Assembly: GCF_001306415.1 (NCBI RefSeq)
Contig: NZ_LDJX01000002.1
Span: 310,001 to 374,000, forward strand
From: Croceitalea dokdonensis DOKDO 023
GTDB taxonomy: Bacteria > Bacteroidota > Bacteroidia > Flavobacteriales > Flavobacteriaceae
DNA: 64,000 nt
Reading direction: 5' to 3'
Under the pieces are notes generated by a model, which was not told where the DNA came from, ran no database searches, and saw only the letters and a program-made list of their open reading frames with translations. The translations under genes and the position numbers were made by a program. Below, piece by piece: positions 1-9,789 of this stretch; within the stretch, counting starts at the first letter, position 1; each line of letters begins with the position of its first letter.

Positions 1-215
1 TTTCCCAAACACCACCAGAGCTGGCTGCGGACATTTACAATACGGGGATTTATCTAGCAGGTGGTGGATCCATGCTTCGTGGCTTGGACAAAAGGTTGTC
101 ACAAAAAACCGATTTACCGGTCTACATTGCGGAAGACCCTTTAAGGGCCGTTGTTCGCGGTACGGGAATTGCACTTAAAAACCTAGAACGTTACAAGAAT
201 ATTTTGATAAAATAG
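1..215 (+). CDS. mreB: Rod shape-determining protein MreB, C-terminal fragment
   Basis: The reading frame is open from base 3 and ends at TAG 213-215, giving about 70 C-terminal residues; the 5' part lies outside the window. The fragment carries the actin-fold glycine turn (LAGGGSMLRGLD) and the late MreB motif around EDPLRAVVRGTG. MreB is the cytoplasmic actin homologue that guides the elongasome. It is followed 40 bp later by mreC, mreD, mrdA and rodA on the same strand, the classical rod-shape operon, which supports the call despite the short length. Confidence 0.93.
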   Translation, partial: SQTPPELAADIYNTGIYLAGGGSMLRGLDKRLSQKTDLPVYIAEDPLRAVVRGTGIALKNLERYKNILIK

Positions 216-255
216 CTAGGATTAGCCGTGTTTTAATCGCCATTACCACAATGAA

Positions 256-1071
256 ATGCAGCGAATAATAAATTTTATTCTAGACAACAGAAACACCTTC
301 CTGTATGTCTTGCTGTTCGTTATCGGCCTTGTTTTCACTATACAATCACATACCTATCACCATTCCAAGTACTTTAATTCTTCTAAGTGGCTGTCTGGCA
401 GTCTATACGATACAAAAGCTGACATTACCGACTATTTTAGTTTAAAATCAGAAAACAAAAAACTGATAAAAGAAAATGAACGGTTAAAATTCCTACTCTA
501 CAACCAACAATCAGATTCAAACTTTACCTCTCCATCCAACATGGAATTTGAGGTCCAGTCCGCCAAGGTCATCAAAAATAGCTTTGCGCTTGCAAGGAAT
601 TACCTTACCATTAATGCCGGCGAAAAATCAGGGATAAAACAAGACATGGGGGTCATTACCTCCCAAGGAATTTTAGGGGTCGTAGAAAACACCTCCAATA
701 ATTTTGCAACCGTACAAAGTATCCTGAACACAAAATCATCCATCAACGCAAAAATTAAGCATACAGATTACTTTGGTTCCTTAAAATGGAATGCACGGGA
801 TTATAGGGTTGTCCAATTAATTGATATCCCCAGATCGGTTCCAGTAATGATCGGTGATACCATAGTGACTGGTGGCATGTCCAGTATATTTCCGGAAAAC
901 ATCCCTATTGGGACCATTAAAACCTACAACCTAAACCAAAGCCAGAGTAGTTATGATATTGAGGTAGACCTTATAAACGATATGGCCAACATTAGGGCCG
1001 TATATATCATAAAGAACAAGAATAGGGAAGAAATTCTGGAACTCGAAAAATTGACGATCGATGCTCAATAA
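256..1071 (+). CDS. mreC: Rod shape-determining protein MreC
   Basis: A 271-residue bitopic protein. It has a short cytoplasmic N-terminus, one membrane helix at about residues 15-30 (TFLYVLLFVIGLVF), a Lys/Glu-rich coiled coil at about 62-85, and then the periplasmic beta-rich MreC domain with the typical GVITSQGILGVV and ITGGMSSIFPENIPIG-like segments. MreC links MreB to the PBP2/RodA synthase in the periplasm. Its 3' end overlaps the mreD start by 11 bp, which suggests translational coupling. Length and position match the family. Confidence 0.95.
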   Translation: MQRIINFILDNRNTFLYVLLFVIGLVFTIQSHTYHHSKYFNSSKWLSGSLYDTKADITDYFSLKSENKKLIKENERLKFLLYNQQSDSNFTSPSNMEFEVQSAKVIKNSFALARNYLTINAGEKSGIKQDMGVITSQGILGVVENTSNNFATVQSILNTKSSINAKIKHTDYFGSLKWNARDYRVVQLIDIPRSVPVMIGDTIVTGGMSSIFPENIPIGTIKTYNLNQSQSSYDIEVDLINDMANIRAVYIIKNKNREEILELEKLTIDAQ

Positions 1072-1570
1072 TCCCGTCTTGGTAAATAGTTCTAGGTTTA
1101 TACTCTTGGTGTTGGCACAAGTGCTTGTGTTTAACCACCTGAACTTTTTTGGCACCATAAATCCTATGGTGTACGTTTTATTCTTTTTTTGGTACCCTGT
1201 AAAGGAGAACAACGCTACCCTTATGCTAACCGCTTTTGCGCTAGGCTTGGTCATTGATATTTTTTCTGATACCATGGCACTCCATACCTTGGCCGCCATC
1301 ACCCTTGCATATTTTAGACCCTTTATGATGCGTTTTTGCTTCGGAATTAATTTTGATTTCCAGAACTTCTCTTTTAAGAACGCCACTGTTGTCCAAAGGA
1401 TGACCTTTTTGTTCCTATTGATCATACTGCAAAACATGGTATTCTTTTTCCTTGAAATTTTAAGTTTCTCACATATAACCTTAATTTTAAAACAAATACT
1501 ATTCACCACGCTTGCTACGTTTCTATTTTGTAGCCTATTGATTGTTCTATTTAGCAAAAACCAAGAATAA
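1061..1570 (+). CDS. mreD: Rod shape-determining protein MreD
   Basis: A 169-residue, very hydrophobic protein with about five predicted membrane helices, beginning inside the end of mreC. Sequence identity in this family is low, so the call rests on size, hydrophobic profile and its place between mreC and the PBP2 gene. MreD is an inner-membrane part of the elongasome. A long antisense frame across mreC/mreD has no support as a gene. Confidence 0.9.
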   Translation: MLNNPVLVNSSRFILLVLAQVLVFNHLNFFGTINPMVYVLFFFWYPVKENNATLMLTAFALGLVIDIFSDTMALHTLAAITLAYFRPFMMRFCFGINFDFQNFSFKNATVVQRMTFLFLLIILQNMVFFFLEILSFSHITLILKQILFTTLATFLFCSLLIVLFSKNQE

Positions 1571-1588
1571 CCAGAAAGCCTTAAAAAC

Positions 1589-3457
1589 ATGAAAAAAGTA
1601 CTTTTATCCTCCATCATTGTTCTTGTTGGTTTTGTTTTTATCGGAAGACTTTCATATCTGCAAATTTTTAGTTTTTCCCCAAACCAAATTTTGGAGGATC
1701 CTGCCATTAAAGCGGTTTATGACTACCCAGAGAGAGGATACATCTATGACCGTAATGGGAAATTGTTAGTGGGGAACCAACCCGCCTATGATGTTATGGT
1801 TATCCCAAGGGAGACCAAAGCGCTGGACACCTTGGAATTTTGTAGACTATTGAAAATCTCAAAGGAAGAGTTCCTTAAAAAAATGTCCAAAGCAAAGCGC
1901 TATTCTACAAGGTTGCCATCTGTTTTGGTCCCCCAACTTGCAAAAGAGGACTATGCAAGTTTACAGGAAAAGATGCGGAAGTATACAGGTTTCTACATTC
2001 AAAAACGCACGCTACGGGATTACAAGACCAAGAGTGCGGCCAATGTACTGGGCTACATTAGTGAGGTTAACGAATGGGATCTAAAAAACAATGAATATTA
2101 CGTCGCTGGGGAACTTAAAGGAAGAACTGGAATTGAAAAACAGTATGAAGACCTGCTTAGAGGGCGTAAAGGGGTAAAATACCTTCAAAAAGATAGGTTC
2201 AACAGAGATATTGGGCCTTACAAGGATGGGGCATTGGATACCCTTCCAGAGTTGGGAAAGGAACTGCATATAAGCCTAGATAAAGATCTACAAGAGTATG
2301 GGGAACGGTTAATGCATGGAAAAAGAGGCGGTATTGTGGCAATTGAACCTGCAACAGGTGAAATCCTTACCATGATCTCGGGCCCTACTTACGACCCTGC
2401 GCTTTTGGTAGGCAGGGAACGCTCCAAGAATTACAGCAAATTACATTATGACAGTATTGCAAAACCCACATGGGACCGTTCCATTTTGGCACAACCCTCA
2501 CCAGGTTCCCCCTTTAAAACCTTGAATGCCTTGGTTGCATTACAAGAAGGTGTTATAGATACGGATACCAAAATAAAATGCTACAACGGTTTTTATGTTG
2601 GTAAAACCAAACGCGGCTGTCACTGTGGTGGAGGGTCACGCGACTTAAATTCCGGCATCTTCAACTCTTGCAATGCCTACTTTGCAGGTACGTTCAGAAA
2701 GATATATGGGAAATTTAATACCACAGACGAAGGACAGGATGTTTGGGAAAAGCATATGAAAAGTTTTGGCCTAGGTAATTATTTGGGCACAGATTTACCA
2801 ACCGGGGCCCCTGGAAGGATTCCGGACAAAGAATACTATGATAAGGCCTATGGTGATAACAGATGGGCATCTTCCTACATTATTTCCAATGCCATTGGCC
2901 AGGGTGAGGTTGCTGCCACCCCTATTCAGCTTGCAAATATGACGGCTGCAATTGCCAATAGAGGACACTTTTATACACCCCATATCATCAAAAAAATAGG
3001 AAACAACGGCAACCTTGATCCCAAGTACAGCGAACCAAGGCATACCACCATAGATAAAAAACATTTTGACCCTGTTGTAGAGGCCATGGCCAATGTTTAT
3101 AAATATGGAACTGCTAGAAGATTGCAAGTTCCCGGAATAGAAATTGCAGGAAAAACAGGTACCGTAGAAAATTTTACACGCATCAATGGCGAAAGGATGC
3201 AGCTAACGGACCATTCTATTTTTGTGGCATTTGCGCCCGTAGATAAGCCCAAGATTGCCTTGGCGGTTTACATAGAAAACGGATATTACGGTGCCAGGTA
3301 TGCTGGGCACATTGCTTCGTTGTTGATTGAGAAATACCTGAAGGGAGAAATTACCCGTAAGGATTTGGAAAAGCGTATGCTGGAAAAAACGTTGGAGCAT
3401 GAATATGCAAAGCCCTTAAGCGGGGAGCCCTTCAAGATAAACGAACATGTCTGGTAA
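1589..3457 (+). CDS. mrdA: Penicillin-binding protein 2 (peptidoglycan transpeptidase)
   Basis: 622 residues: an N-terminal membrane anchor (about 4-22), the PBP dimerisation (pedestal) domain, and a C-terminal transpeptidase domain. The active-site motifs are visible: S307-P-F-K310 (SxxK), an SCN triad in FNSCNAYF, and KTGT near residue 521. PBP2 crosslinks peptidoglycan during elongation together with RodA. The gene starts 18 bp after mreD, and its end overlaps rodA by 11 bp. It should be exported to the periplasmic face and is a beta-lactam target. Confidence 0.96.
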   Translation: MKKVLLSSIIVLVGFVFIGRLSYLQIFSFSPNQILEDPAIKAVYDYPERGYIYDRNGKLLVGNQPAYDVMVIPRETKALDTLEFCRLLKISKEEFLKKMSKAKRYSTRLPSVLVPQLAKEDYASLQEKMRKYTGFYIQKRTLRDYKTKSAANVLGYISEVNEWDLKNNEYYVAGELKGRTGIEKQYEDLLRGRKGVKYLQKDRFNRDIGPYKDGALDTLPELGKELHISLDKDLQEYGERLMHGKRGGIVAIEPATGEILTMISGPTYDPALLVGRERSKNYSKLHYDSIAKPTWDRSILAQPSPGSPFKTLNALVALQEGVIDTDTKIKCYNGFYVGKTKRGCHCGGGSRDLNSGIFNSCNAYFAGTFRKIYGKFNTTDEGQDVWEKHMKSFGLGNYLGTDLPTGAPGRIPDKEYYDKAYGDNRWASSYIISNAIGQGEVAATPIQLANMTAAIANRGHFYTPHIIKKIGNNGNLDPKYSEPRHTTIDKKHFDPVVEAMANVYKYGTARRLQVPGIEIAGKTGTVENFTRINGERMQLTDHSIFVAFAPVDKPKIALAVYIENGYYGARYAGHIASLLIEKYLKGEITRKDLEKRMLEKTLEHEYAKPLSGEPFKINEHVW

Positions 3458-4727
3458 AAGTGTCCTTAGGCGGTTAGATTGGCTTACGGTTTTTTTGTAC
3501 CTCCTATTGGTGTTTTTTGGTTGGGTCAACATTTACAGTACCACCTTAACGGAAGCTGAACACTCCATATTTGATTTTGGCACCCTCTACGGAAAACAAC
3601 TTTTTTTCATCATGGTTTCCATGGCCTTGGTAGTGATTATCCTGTCTCTTGAAACCTCTTTTTTTGAACGCTTTTCCAGTCTTTTTTACCTATTTTCCAT
3701 CGTGCTACTAATTGGGCTTTATCCTTTTGGAAAGACTATAGCAGGTGCCACATCTTGGTATGGTTTAGGTTTTTTTAACCTGCAACCTTCCGAGTTTGCC
3801 AAAATGGCCACAGCCTTGGCACTGGCGAAATACCTATGTGATATACAGACAGATATCCGGCAGACCAAACATCAACTTTTTGCCATCCTAATTATTGTCA
3901 TACCAATACTGCTCATAGTTCCCCAACCAGATCCAGGAAGCGCACTTATTTATTTCTCCCTCATGTTTGTGCTTTTTAGGGAGGGGCTTCCCCTGAAATA
4001 CCTGGGCTTTGCGCTACTGTTTGGACTATTGTTTGTTTGTACGCTAAAATTTGGGGTTATTTGGGTCTGCATAGGACTGGGAATGCTCATATCCCTATTT
4101 TTCTTTGTGAAACGAAATAATGTAAAAATCCCTAAGCTTCCTTTGGCCATTTTTCTTGTGCTATCCGTACTCCTATCCCTTTCCGTAGAATTTGTCTTTG
4201 AGAATGTTTTTGAGCAAAGACATAGAGATCGTTTTAGCTTGTGGTTGGGACTGGAGGATGACCCGGCAAAATTAGAACAAATTAAAAAGACCATAGGCTA
4301 CAATACCTACCAGGCAGAAAAGGCGATTGAATCCGGTGGATTTTTAGGGAAAGGATTCTTAGAGGGAACCCGCACCAAAGGGGATTTTGTCCCAGAACAA
4401 CACACCGATTATATCTTTAGTTCCGTTGGGGAAGAATGGGGATTTTTGGGAACTGCCCTTATCATAGTGGTATTTAGCATTTTATTTCTTAGGTTGATAC
4501 ATCTCGCAGAGCGACAAAAAAAAGATTTCAGTAGGATGTACGGTTACGGTATTGTCTCCATCTTATTGGTACATTACTTTGTAAACATAGGGATGGTCAT
4601 TGGCCTGCTGCCCACTATTGGAATCCCATTGCCGTTTTTTAGCTATGGTGGATCTGGATTACTGTTCTTTACGGCCATGCTCTTTGTATTTCTTAAAATG
4701 GATACTTCCCGTTTAAACGAGGTTTAA
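3447..4727 (+). CDS. rodA: Rod shape protein RodA (SEDS peptidoglycan polymerase)
   Basis: A 426-residue polytopic membrane protein of the SEDS family. Characteristic segments are GATSWYGLGFFNLQPSEFAKM, the extracytoplasmic FVPEQHTDYIFSSVGEEWGFLG loop, and GIPLPFFSYGGSG near the C-terminus. RodA polymerises lipid II into glycan strands with PBP2, whose gene overlaps it directly upstream. The last gene of the rod operon; its stop overlaps by 4 bp the stop of the opposing endonuclease gene. Confidence 0.96.
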   Translation: MSGKSVLRRLDWLTVFLYLLLVFFGWVNIYSTTLTEAEHSIFDFGTLYGKQLFFIMVSMALVVIILSLETSFFERFSSLFYLFSIVLLIGLYPFGKTIAGATSWYGLGFFNLQPSEFAKMATALALAKYLCDIQTDIRQTKHQLFAILIIVIPILLIVPQPDPGSALIYFSLMFVLFREGLPLKYLGFALLFGLLFVCTLKFGVIWVCIGLGMLISLFFFVKRNNVKIPKLPLAIFLVLSVLLSLSVEFVFENVFEQRHRDRFSLWLGLEDDPAKLEQIKKTIGYNTYQAEKAIESGGFLGKGFLEGTRTKGDFVPEQHTDYIFSSVGEEWGFLGTALIIVVFSILFLRLIHLAERQKKDFSRMYGYGIVSILLVHYFVNIGMVIGLLPTIGIPLPFFSYGGSGLLFFTAMLFVFLKMDTSRLNEV

Positions 4728-5524
4728 AAGTCCCATCCATTGGTTCGCACTTTGGACTCTACGGTCTGCTGCCATTCCTGCGATTGTTGGTAAAAAAAGT
4801 CTATTCCCGTTCGTTTTTCCAACTCGTCCACGGAAACCAAAAACCCTTCCAGTGGCTTGCCAAATTCCCGGTTGGGCATAATAAATGCCAAAGCTTTTGG
4901 CCGTTTTCCATCAAACCGGCATACTATTTTGTAAAAATAATTGGGTACATCAACATCTTCCTCACCTATTTCTTGAAGCCCATCTTCCAATATCCCGCCC
5001 GTTATCACGTACAGATGGCCATGCTGTTTGCACCAACTTCTAACCTTCATTTCTAACCTGTTCCACAAGCCCGCATTAAAATCCCGATCTTGCGGGGCAA
5101 TATTACTAGTGTAAAAAGTCTCATTGTAAGCCAATTTAGAAAACCTTCTGTCTCCGGCCGGACAAAGGTGGCCCCTATCAAAACCAGAACCTTTATAGTT
5201 GCGCCAGTCGGCAGACTTACTTCTAACCTTAGGGTCTTCAATAAAATAGGGTCGCTTTCTATCATCCAAGGTGAGCTGTTCCTTTTTTAGCTCATAGGCC
5301 AGCCATTCTGCCTGTTCGTGTTCCTCGCTATAGGATAACATGTAATACTCGTGCATGACAACTGCGTTAGTGGTTGAAGCAGGCAATAAACCGCTTTTAA
5401 AAGGCAATTGTCCAGAAGATTTGTCGGGAGAATATGGTGCTGGAGTGTAAAAATTCTCCACCAACCAAAACACAATTACACAAAGCAACATTAAGACGGT
5501 ATAGATGCGTTTGTTTCTACTCAC
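4724..5524 (-). CDS. DNA/RNA non-specific endonuclease (NUC1 family)
   Basis: 266 residues with one N-terminal membrane or signal segment (about 6-24), followed by an Endonuclease_NS domain. The active-site motif DRGH occurs in GFDRGHLCPAGD (general-base His). The Mg2+-binding Asn and downstream Glu are in SNIAPQDRDFNAGLWNRLE. The family cleaves single- and double-stranded DNA and RNA. The N-terminal segment suggests export or anchoring, hence a nutritional or envelope role, which is inference. Monocistronic and convergent with rodA. Confidence 0.9.
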   Translation of the reverse strand: MSRNKRIYTVLMLLCVIVFWLVENFYTPAPYSPDKSSGQLPFKSGLLPASTTNAVVMHEYYMLSYSEEHEQAEWLAYELKKEQLTLDDRKRPYFIEDPKVRSKSADWRNYKGSGFDRGHLCPAGDRRFSKLAYNETFYTSNIAPQDRDFNAGLWNRLEMKVRSWCKQHGHLYVITGGILEDGLQEIGEEDVDVPNYFYKIVCRFDGKRPKALAFIMPNREFGKPLEGFLVSVDELEKRTGIDFFYQQSQEWQQTVESKVRTNGWDF

Positions 5525-5635
5525 GTTAAAATCCTATTTTAGGCCTAAAAGATACTATAGTATTTTCATTTTATTGAAGGCTCCCCTGTTTTGCGTTATG
5601 CGGAAATCCAATTAGCTTTGCCTGATGCATTTTTT

Positions 5636-6610
5636 ATGAAACAAAACCACCTCATTGCGCGGGCAAAACAACTTCTTGATGCGGGTGAACTGGTTGCCAT
5701 ACCTACGGAAACAGTCTACGGGCTTGCTGCTGATGCCACCAATTTGGAAGCTGTGGATAAAATATACAAGGTAAAGGGAAGACCTAGCAACAATCCTGTT
5801 ATACTTCATTTTGCATCTTTGGAGGCTGCTACACCTTATATCTTGGACATCACCGAGGAGGCTCAAAAACTGGCAGCCGCTTTTTGGCCCGGGCCACTTA
5901 CCCTACTCCTACCAAAATCAGCAAAAGTGCCTGACAGAATTACGGCTGGTTTGCCACGGGTGGCCATTAGGGTGCCCAATAATGAACTTACGCTCACTCT
6001 TTTGGGGCAGCTATCTTATCCGCTGGCAGCGCCAAGCGCCAATCCGTCCGGTTACATAAGTCCAACCACAGCGGAACATGTAACGCGCCAACTTGGACAT
6101 AAGGTGAGCTTGGTTTTGGACGGAGGCCCGTGTGACCAAGGTTTGGAGTCTACCATTTTTGGATGGGATGGGGAAGGTAGGCCCACCGTTTATAGAAAGG
6201 GAACCATTACGGAGGAAGCCATTGCCCAGGTATTACACAGTATACCAAGGACGCATACCACCAAAACCATTGAAGCACCGGGAATGTTGTCCTCCCATTA
6301 CGCCCCCCACACAAGAACCCTTATCACGGAAGACCTCGTGGCTACCATTGAAGAACACAAAGACACCAACTTTGGTGTCATAGCCTTGGATTCCAAAATG
6401 GAAACAAAAGGATTAAACCATCTGATTGTCCTTTCCATTGGCGGTCATTTACCTGAAGCTGCCTCCAACCTTTACAGTGCAATGCATCAGATGGACACAA
6501 AAGGCCTTGACCTTATTATTATTGAAAAAGCTCCTGATTTCGGTATTGGTAAAGCCATAAACGATCGCATTCTTAGGGCTACGGGAGGTATCAAAAAAAA
6601 AGCCCCATAA
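5636..6610 (+). CDS. Threonylcarbamoyl-AMP synthase (Sua5/TsaC type)
   Basis: Makes threonylcarbamoyl-AMP from threonine, bicarbonate and ATP, the first step of t6A37 tRNA modification. About 324 residues from the ATG at 5636; the frame is open back to 5591, but the extra 15 residues are not family-like. The YrdC domain shows PTETVYGLAADA, KGRPSNNPVILH and the LAAPSANPSG loop. The C-terminal part (after about 215) is the Sua5 domain, including the SSHYAPHT linker, so this is the long Sua5 form rather than short TsaC. The last codons form the left arm of a terminator. Confidence 0.93.
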   Translation: MKQNHLIARAKQLLDAGELVAIPTETVYGLAADATNLEAVDKIYKVKGRPSNNPVILHFASLEAATPYILDITEEAQKLAAAFWPGPLTLLLPKSAKVPDRITAGLPRVAIRVPNNELTLTLLGQLSYPLAAPSANPSGYISPTTAEHVTRQLGHKVSLVLDGGPCDQGLESTIFGWDGEGRPTVYRKGTITEEAIAQVLHSIPRTHTTKTIEAPGMLSSHYAPHTRTLITEDLVATIEEHKDTNFGVIALDSKMETKGLNHLIVLSIGGHLPEAASNLYSAMHQMDTKGLDLIIIEKAPDFGIGKAINDRILRATGGIKKKAP

Positions 6611-6626
6611 ACATGGAGCTTTTTTC
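6594..6626. terminator. Bidirectional intrinsic terminator between sua5 and prc
   Basis: An A-run, GCCCCAT, a short AAAC loop, ATGGAGC and a T-run make a near-perfect hairpin (one mismatch) with A/T tracts on both sides. It sits between the two convergent genes, and the left arm is inside the end of the Sua5 gene, so it can serve both strands. Confidence 0.75.
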
Positions 6627-6643
6627 TTTTTTTGCTTTTGCCC

Positions 6644-8827
6644 TTACCCTTTAACGCTGGCCAATTTGGTAGCAGGGTTCTTTAGGGAATTGGCCTTAAG
6701 CTCTTTTAATACGTTGATTGCTTCTTCTACATAAACGTCTTTTGCCAAATCATTATGCCAACGATCCCTTCTTTCCCTTAAAACTGAATCTTTGGTAAAC
6801 AGTTCCTGTTCGTACTTTAGGGATTCAAAGGTTAATTTTGAGTCATACTCAGATAACTTTTTAAAATAGTTGGATTTTTCCTTGTTTTTGTTTTGGTCCG
6901 CCCTGTAAGCCTGATAGTTTAGGGGCACAGTGGTTTGGTCTTGTTGGCTACGCAACCATTTGGCATTTTCTTCTATAAGCTTGATTTGCTCCTTGCTGGC
7001 AAGGCGTTTGGTACTTCTTTCCACGATACCATCGTAATCTATGTAGCCATCCCATACTTGATAGCTTGCCGGGGATATTTTATCCCATGCCAGTGGGTTC
7101 TCCTGATCCCGTTCCCCCAAATCGATATAACTGTATCTGTCCGGAACCACGATATCACTTTTGACCCCTTCCAACTGGGTTGAGCCTCCATTAATTCTAT
7201 AAAATTTTTGGGTAGTCAGCTTAATGGCACCTAAATCCCCATGTTCGCTGCTGCGAACAATATTTTCCAAAGCAATCACATTCTGCACGGTACCTTTACC
7301 AAAAGTTTGTTTGCTCCCTAAAACAATGGCTCTTTTATAGTCTTGCATGGCAGCGGCCAAAATTTCGGATGCGGAGGCGGATAGCTCATTGACCAAAATC
7401 ACCAAAGGACCGTCCCACTGGATGCGCTCATCCTTGTCTTCATGTATTTCTTTTTCCTGCATGGAAGATTTTACCTGTACTATGGGTCCGTCTTTAATAA
7501 AAAGCCCGGCCATTTCTACCACGGTCTTTAAGGAACCCCCACCGTTATCGCGCAAATCTAAAATTAGGCCTTCCGCTCCCGCCTGCTTTAAGCGCTCTAC
7601 CTCTTTGGCCACATCTGTAGCTGCGTTGCGTTCCGTATAGTCATCAAAATCTACATAAAACTTTGGTAATTGAATAAGTCCAAATTTTACATTCTCATCC
7701 ATTACAGTAGCAGACTTGGCATAAGATTCTTCCAATTCTACCACATCCCTGGTTATGGACACTACCTCTATGGTGCCGTCTACCCTTCTTACCGTTAGGT
7801 CTACCACGGTTCCTTTAGGGCCTTTGATAAGCTTAATGGCATCATCCAGGCGCATGCCCACAATATTGATGGGCTCTTCACCATCTTGTCCAACTTTTAG
7901 GATTTCATCACCCACTTCAATGGATTTGGCACGCCAGACCGGACCGCCAGAAATGATTTCCACAATCTTTGCCCCCTCTGGTTTCTGTTGGAGCCTTGCC
8001 CCAATACCTTCGAACTTACCAGAAATATCGCGATCAAAACGTTCTTTGTCGTCCGGGGCGAGATATAGGGTATGCGGGTCAAATTCATCTACAATAGTGT
8101 TGATGTACTGGCCAAACCAATCTTCCCGCTCCAGAGTGGACACAAAATCAAAAAAATCGTCCAAGGTTTTTTTGGTGCTTTCCCTAGATTCCTCCTCTAG
8201 TTGCTTGGGCGTTTTATTTTTTAGCTCTTCCTGTTTCTCCAAAAATGCTTGGTCCAATCCCTCCTTATCCTTGGTATTATCAGGGTTTTCCGCCTGTTCT
8301 TTCCGTTTTAATTTTCCGTCATAAATAGCAATGGCATTGTACTTTAACTGCTTTCTCCACCGCTCTTTCAATTGCTTTTTCGTGGAGGCGTAAGGCACGT
8401 CCTTGTAATCTATGTTTATGCTTTCGTCCTTGGAAAAATCAAATGGCTTTGCCAGAATATCGGCATAGATTTCCTTGGCCTCATCCATACGGCTCATCAA
8501 TCGGCCATACACCAAATTAAAGAAATCTACCTCCGTATTTTTGATTTGGTCGTCTATCTGAAATTTATACTGTTCAAATTCCTGGATGTCACTTTCCAAA
8601 AAATAACGTTTGGTAGGGTCTAGGATGTCCAAAAAATCGTTGTAAACGCTTTCAGAAAAGGAGTCGTTAATATCCTTAGGCTCAAAATGCGCCCTTTCCA
8701 GCACATAAGTAATCAAATCCAACAACAATTTATCCTTGTCGTCATTGGCGATGGACTTGTTGGTAAAACTGCATGAGGCGCCTGCAATAAGAATGACCAA
8801 AAGGCCAAGTACAAAGTTCTTTTTCAT
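6644..8827 (-). CDS. prc: Carboxy-terminal processing (tail-specific) protease, S41 family
   Basis: 727 residues starting with a lipoprotein-type signal (hydrophobic 5-18, then AGASC). An N-terminal Prc-type helical region precedes a PDZ domain at about 270-350 and the S41 peptidase domain. The catalytic Ser lies in NELSASASEI (about 485) and the Lys in SKQTFGKGTVQ (about 510). The C-terminal 130 residues match the extra domain of Prc/Tsp proteases. It is expected to trim C-termini of periplasmic proteins from a membrane-anchored position. Monocistronic, convergent with sua5. Symbol by family. Confidence 0.92.
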   Translation of the reverse strand: MKKNFVLGLLVILIAGASCSFTNKSIANDDKDKLLLDLITYVLERAHFEPKDINDSFSESVYNDFLDILDPTKRYFLESDIQEFEQYKFQIDDQIKNTEVDFFNLVYGRLMSRMDEAKEIYADILAKPFDFSKDESINIDYKDVPYASTKKQLKERWRKQLKYNAIAIYDGKLKRKEQAENPDNTKDKEGLDQAFLEKQEELKNKTPKQLEEESRESTKKTLDDFFDFVSTLEREDWFGQYINTIVDEFDPHTLYLAPDDKERFDRDISGKFEGIGARLQQKPEGAKIVEIISGGPVWRAKSIEVGDEILKVGQDGEEPINIVGMRLDDAIKLIKGPKGTVVDLTVRRVDGTIEVVSITRDVVELEESYAKSATVMDENVKFGLIQLPKFYVDFDDYTERNAATDVAKEVERLKQAGAEGLILDLRDNGGGSLKTVVEMAGLFIKDGPIVQVKSSMQEKEIHEDKDERIQWDGPLVILVNELSASASEILAAAMQDYKRAIVLGSKQTFGKGTVQNVIALENIVRSSEHGDLGAIKLTTQKFYRINGGSTQLEGVKSDIVVPDRYSYIDLGERDQENPLAWDKISPASYQVWDGYIDYDGIVERSTKRLASKEQIKLIEENAKWLRSQQDQTTVPLNYQAYRADQNKNKEKSNYFKKLSEYDSKLTFESLKYEQELFTKDSVLRERRDRWHNDLAKDVYVEEAINVLKELKANSLKNPATKLASVKG

Positions 8828-9009
8828 AGGATGTTTTTTGGGACTTTAATGCTTCATTTTCCCAGTTGAGAATCTATCTTTTCTTATTCAATTCCCTAAG
8901 ATACTGAAAAAATCATGCCAGCTTTGGACGTGTCTTTTAATATTTTGTTAAACGGTCTCCATAGCCCATCGTTATGAAAAACGTATTTTTGCGGCTTTAA
9001 TTATACCAT

Positions 9010-9789
9010 ATGTCCAAACCTCTTATTTTAGTGACCAATGACGACGGTATCACGGCTCCGGGATTGCGCTTGTTGATCCAATTGATGAATGAACTGGGCG
9101 ATGTGGTAGTGGTGGCACCGGACAGTCCGCAATCTGGCATGGGGCACGCCATCACCCTAGACAACACCTTGTACTCCAAAAAAGTGGTCATTGATCGGGA
9201 ACATGGAGCTCCAAAAGAGTACAGCTGTAGTGGCACACCGGCCGATTGTGTTAAACTTGGTTTACAGGAGTTATTGCAAAGAAAACCAGATATCGTGGTC
9301 AGTGGTATCAATCACGGGTCCAATGCGTCCATCAACGTCATTTATTCCGGTACCATGAGTGCCGCCGTTGAAGCCGGCATAGAAGGCATTCCCGCCATTG
9401 GTTTTTCCTTATGCGACTACGGTTGGAACGCAGATTTTACAGGAATAAGCGAATCTGTCAAACAAATTGTGCGTACCGCACTAAAAAACGGTATCCCCCG
9501 CGGTACGGTGCTCAATGTCAATTACCCCAAATACGATGGCGTACCGCTAAAAGGGGCTAAAATCTGTAGGCAGGCCAAGGCCAATTGGAAAGAGAAATTT
9601 GACAAAAGAACAAGCCCAATGGGTAAAGAATATTATTGGTTAACCGGGGAGTTTGATTTACTGGACAAAGGCGAGGATACGGATATCCATGCCTTAAACA
9701 ACGGCTATGCCTCCATTGTCCCCACACAGTTTGACCTCACCGCACATTACGCTATATCCACCTTAAATACCTGGAATTTTGAAGACTAA
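9010..9789 (+). CDS. surE: 5'/3'-nucleotidase SurE
   Basis: 259 residues. The N-terminal metal site LVTNDDGITAPG (paired Asp), the SGTPADCVKLG motif and VVSGINHGSN are all present, as in SurE acid phosphatases that dephosphorylate nucleoside 5'- and 3'-monophosphates. It is the first gene of a plus-strand run (surE, small membrane gene, lpxB, NlpC/P60, comEC) with overlapping or very short junctions. A TATTTTTG box (8984-8991) resembling the Bacteroidota -7 element lies 18 bp upstream, without an obvious -33 partner. Confidence 0.95.
   Translation: MSKPLILVTNDDGITAPGLRLLIQLMNELGDVVVVAPDSPQSGMGHAITLDNTLYSKKVVIDREHGAPKEYSCSGTPADCVKLGLQELLQRKPDIVVSGINHGSNASINVIYSGTMSAAVEAGIEGIPAIGFSLCDYGWNADFTGISESVKQIVRTALKNGIPRGTVLNVNYPKYDGVPLKGAKICRQAKANWKEKFDKRTSPMGKEYYWLTGEFDLLDKGEDTDIHALNNGYASIVPTQFDLTAHYAISTLNTWNFED

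Noticed and set aside
931-1707. 258-codon open frame on the minus strand across mreC/mreD/mrdA
   Set aside because: It is antisense to three clear operon genes, has no recognisable domain and shows low-complexity composition; a shadow frame.
7755-8324. 189-codon plus-strand ORF inside the tail-specific protease gene
   Set aside because: Antisense shadow of a well-supported protease; Ser/Pro/Arg-rich composition typical of reverse frames.
8984-8991. Complete promoter before surE
   Set aside because: A TATTTTTG box is present but no TTG lies at the 19-21 bp spacing, so a full promoter cannot be claimed.
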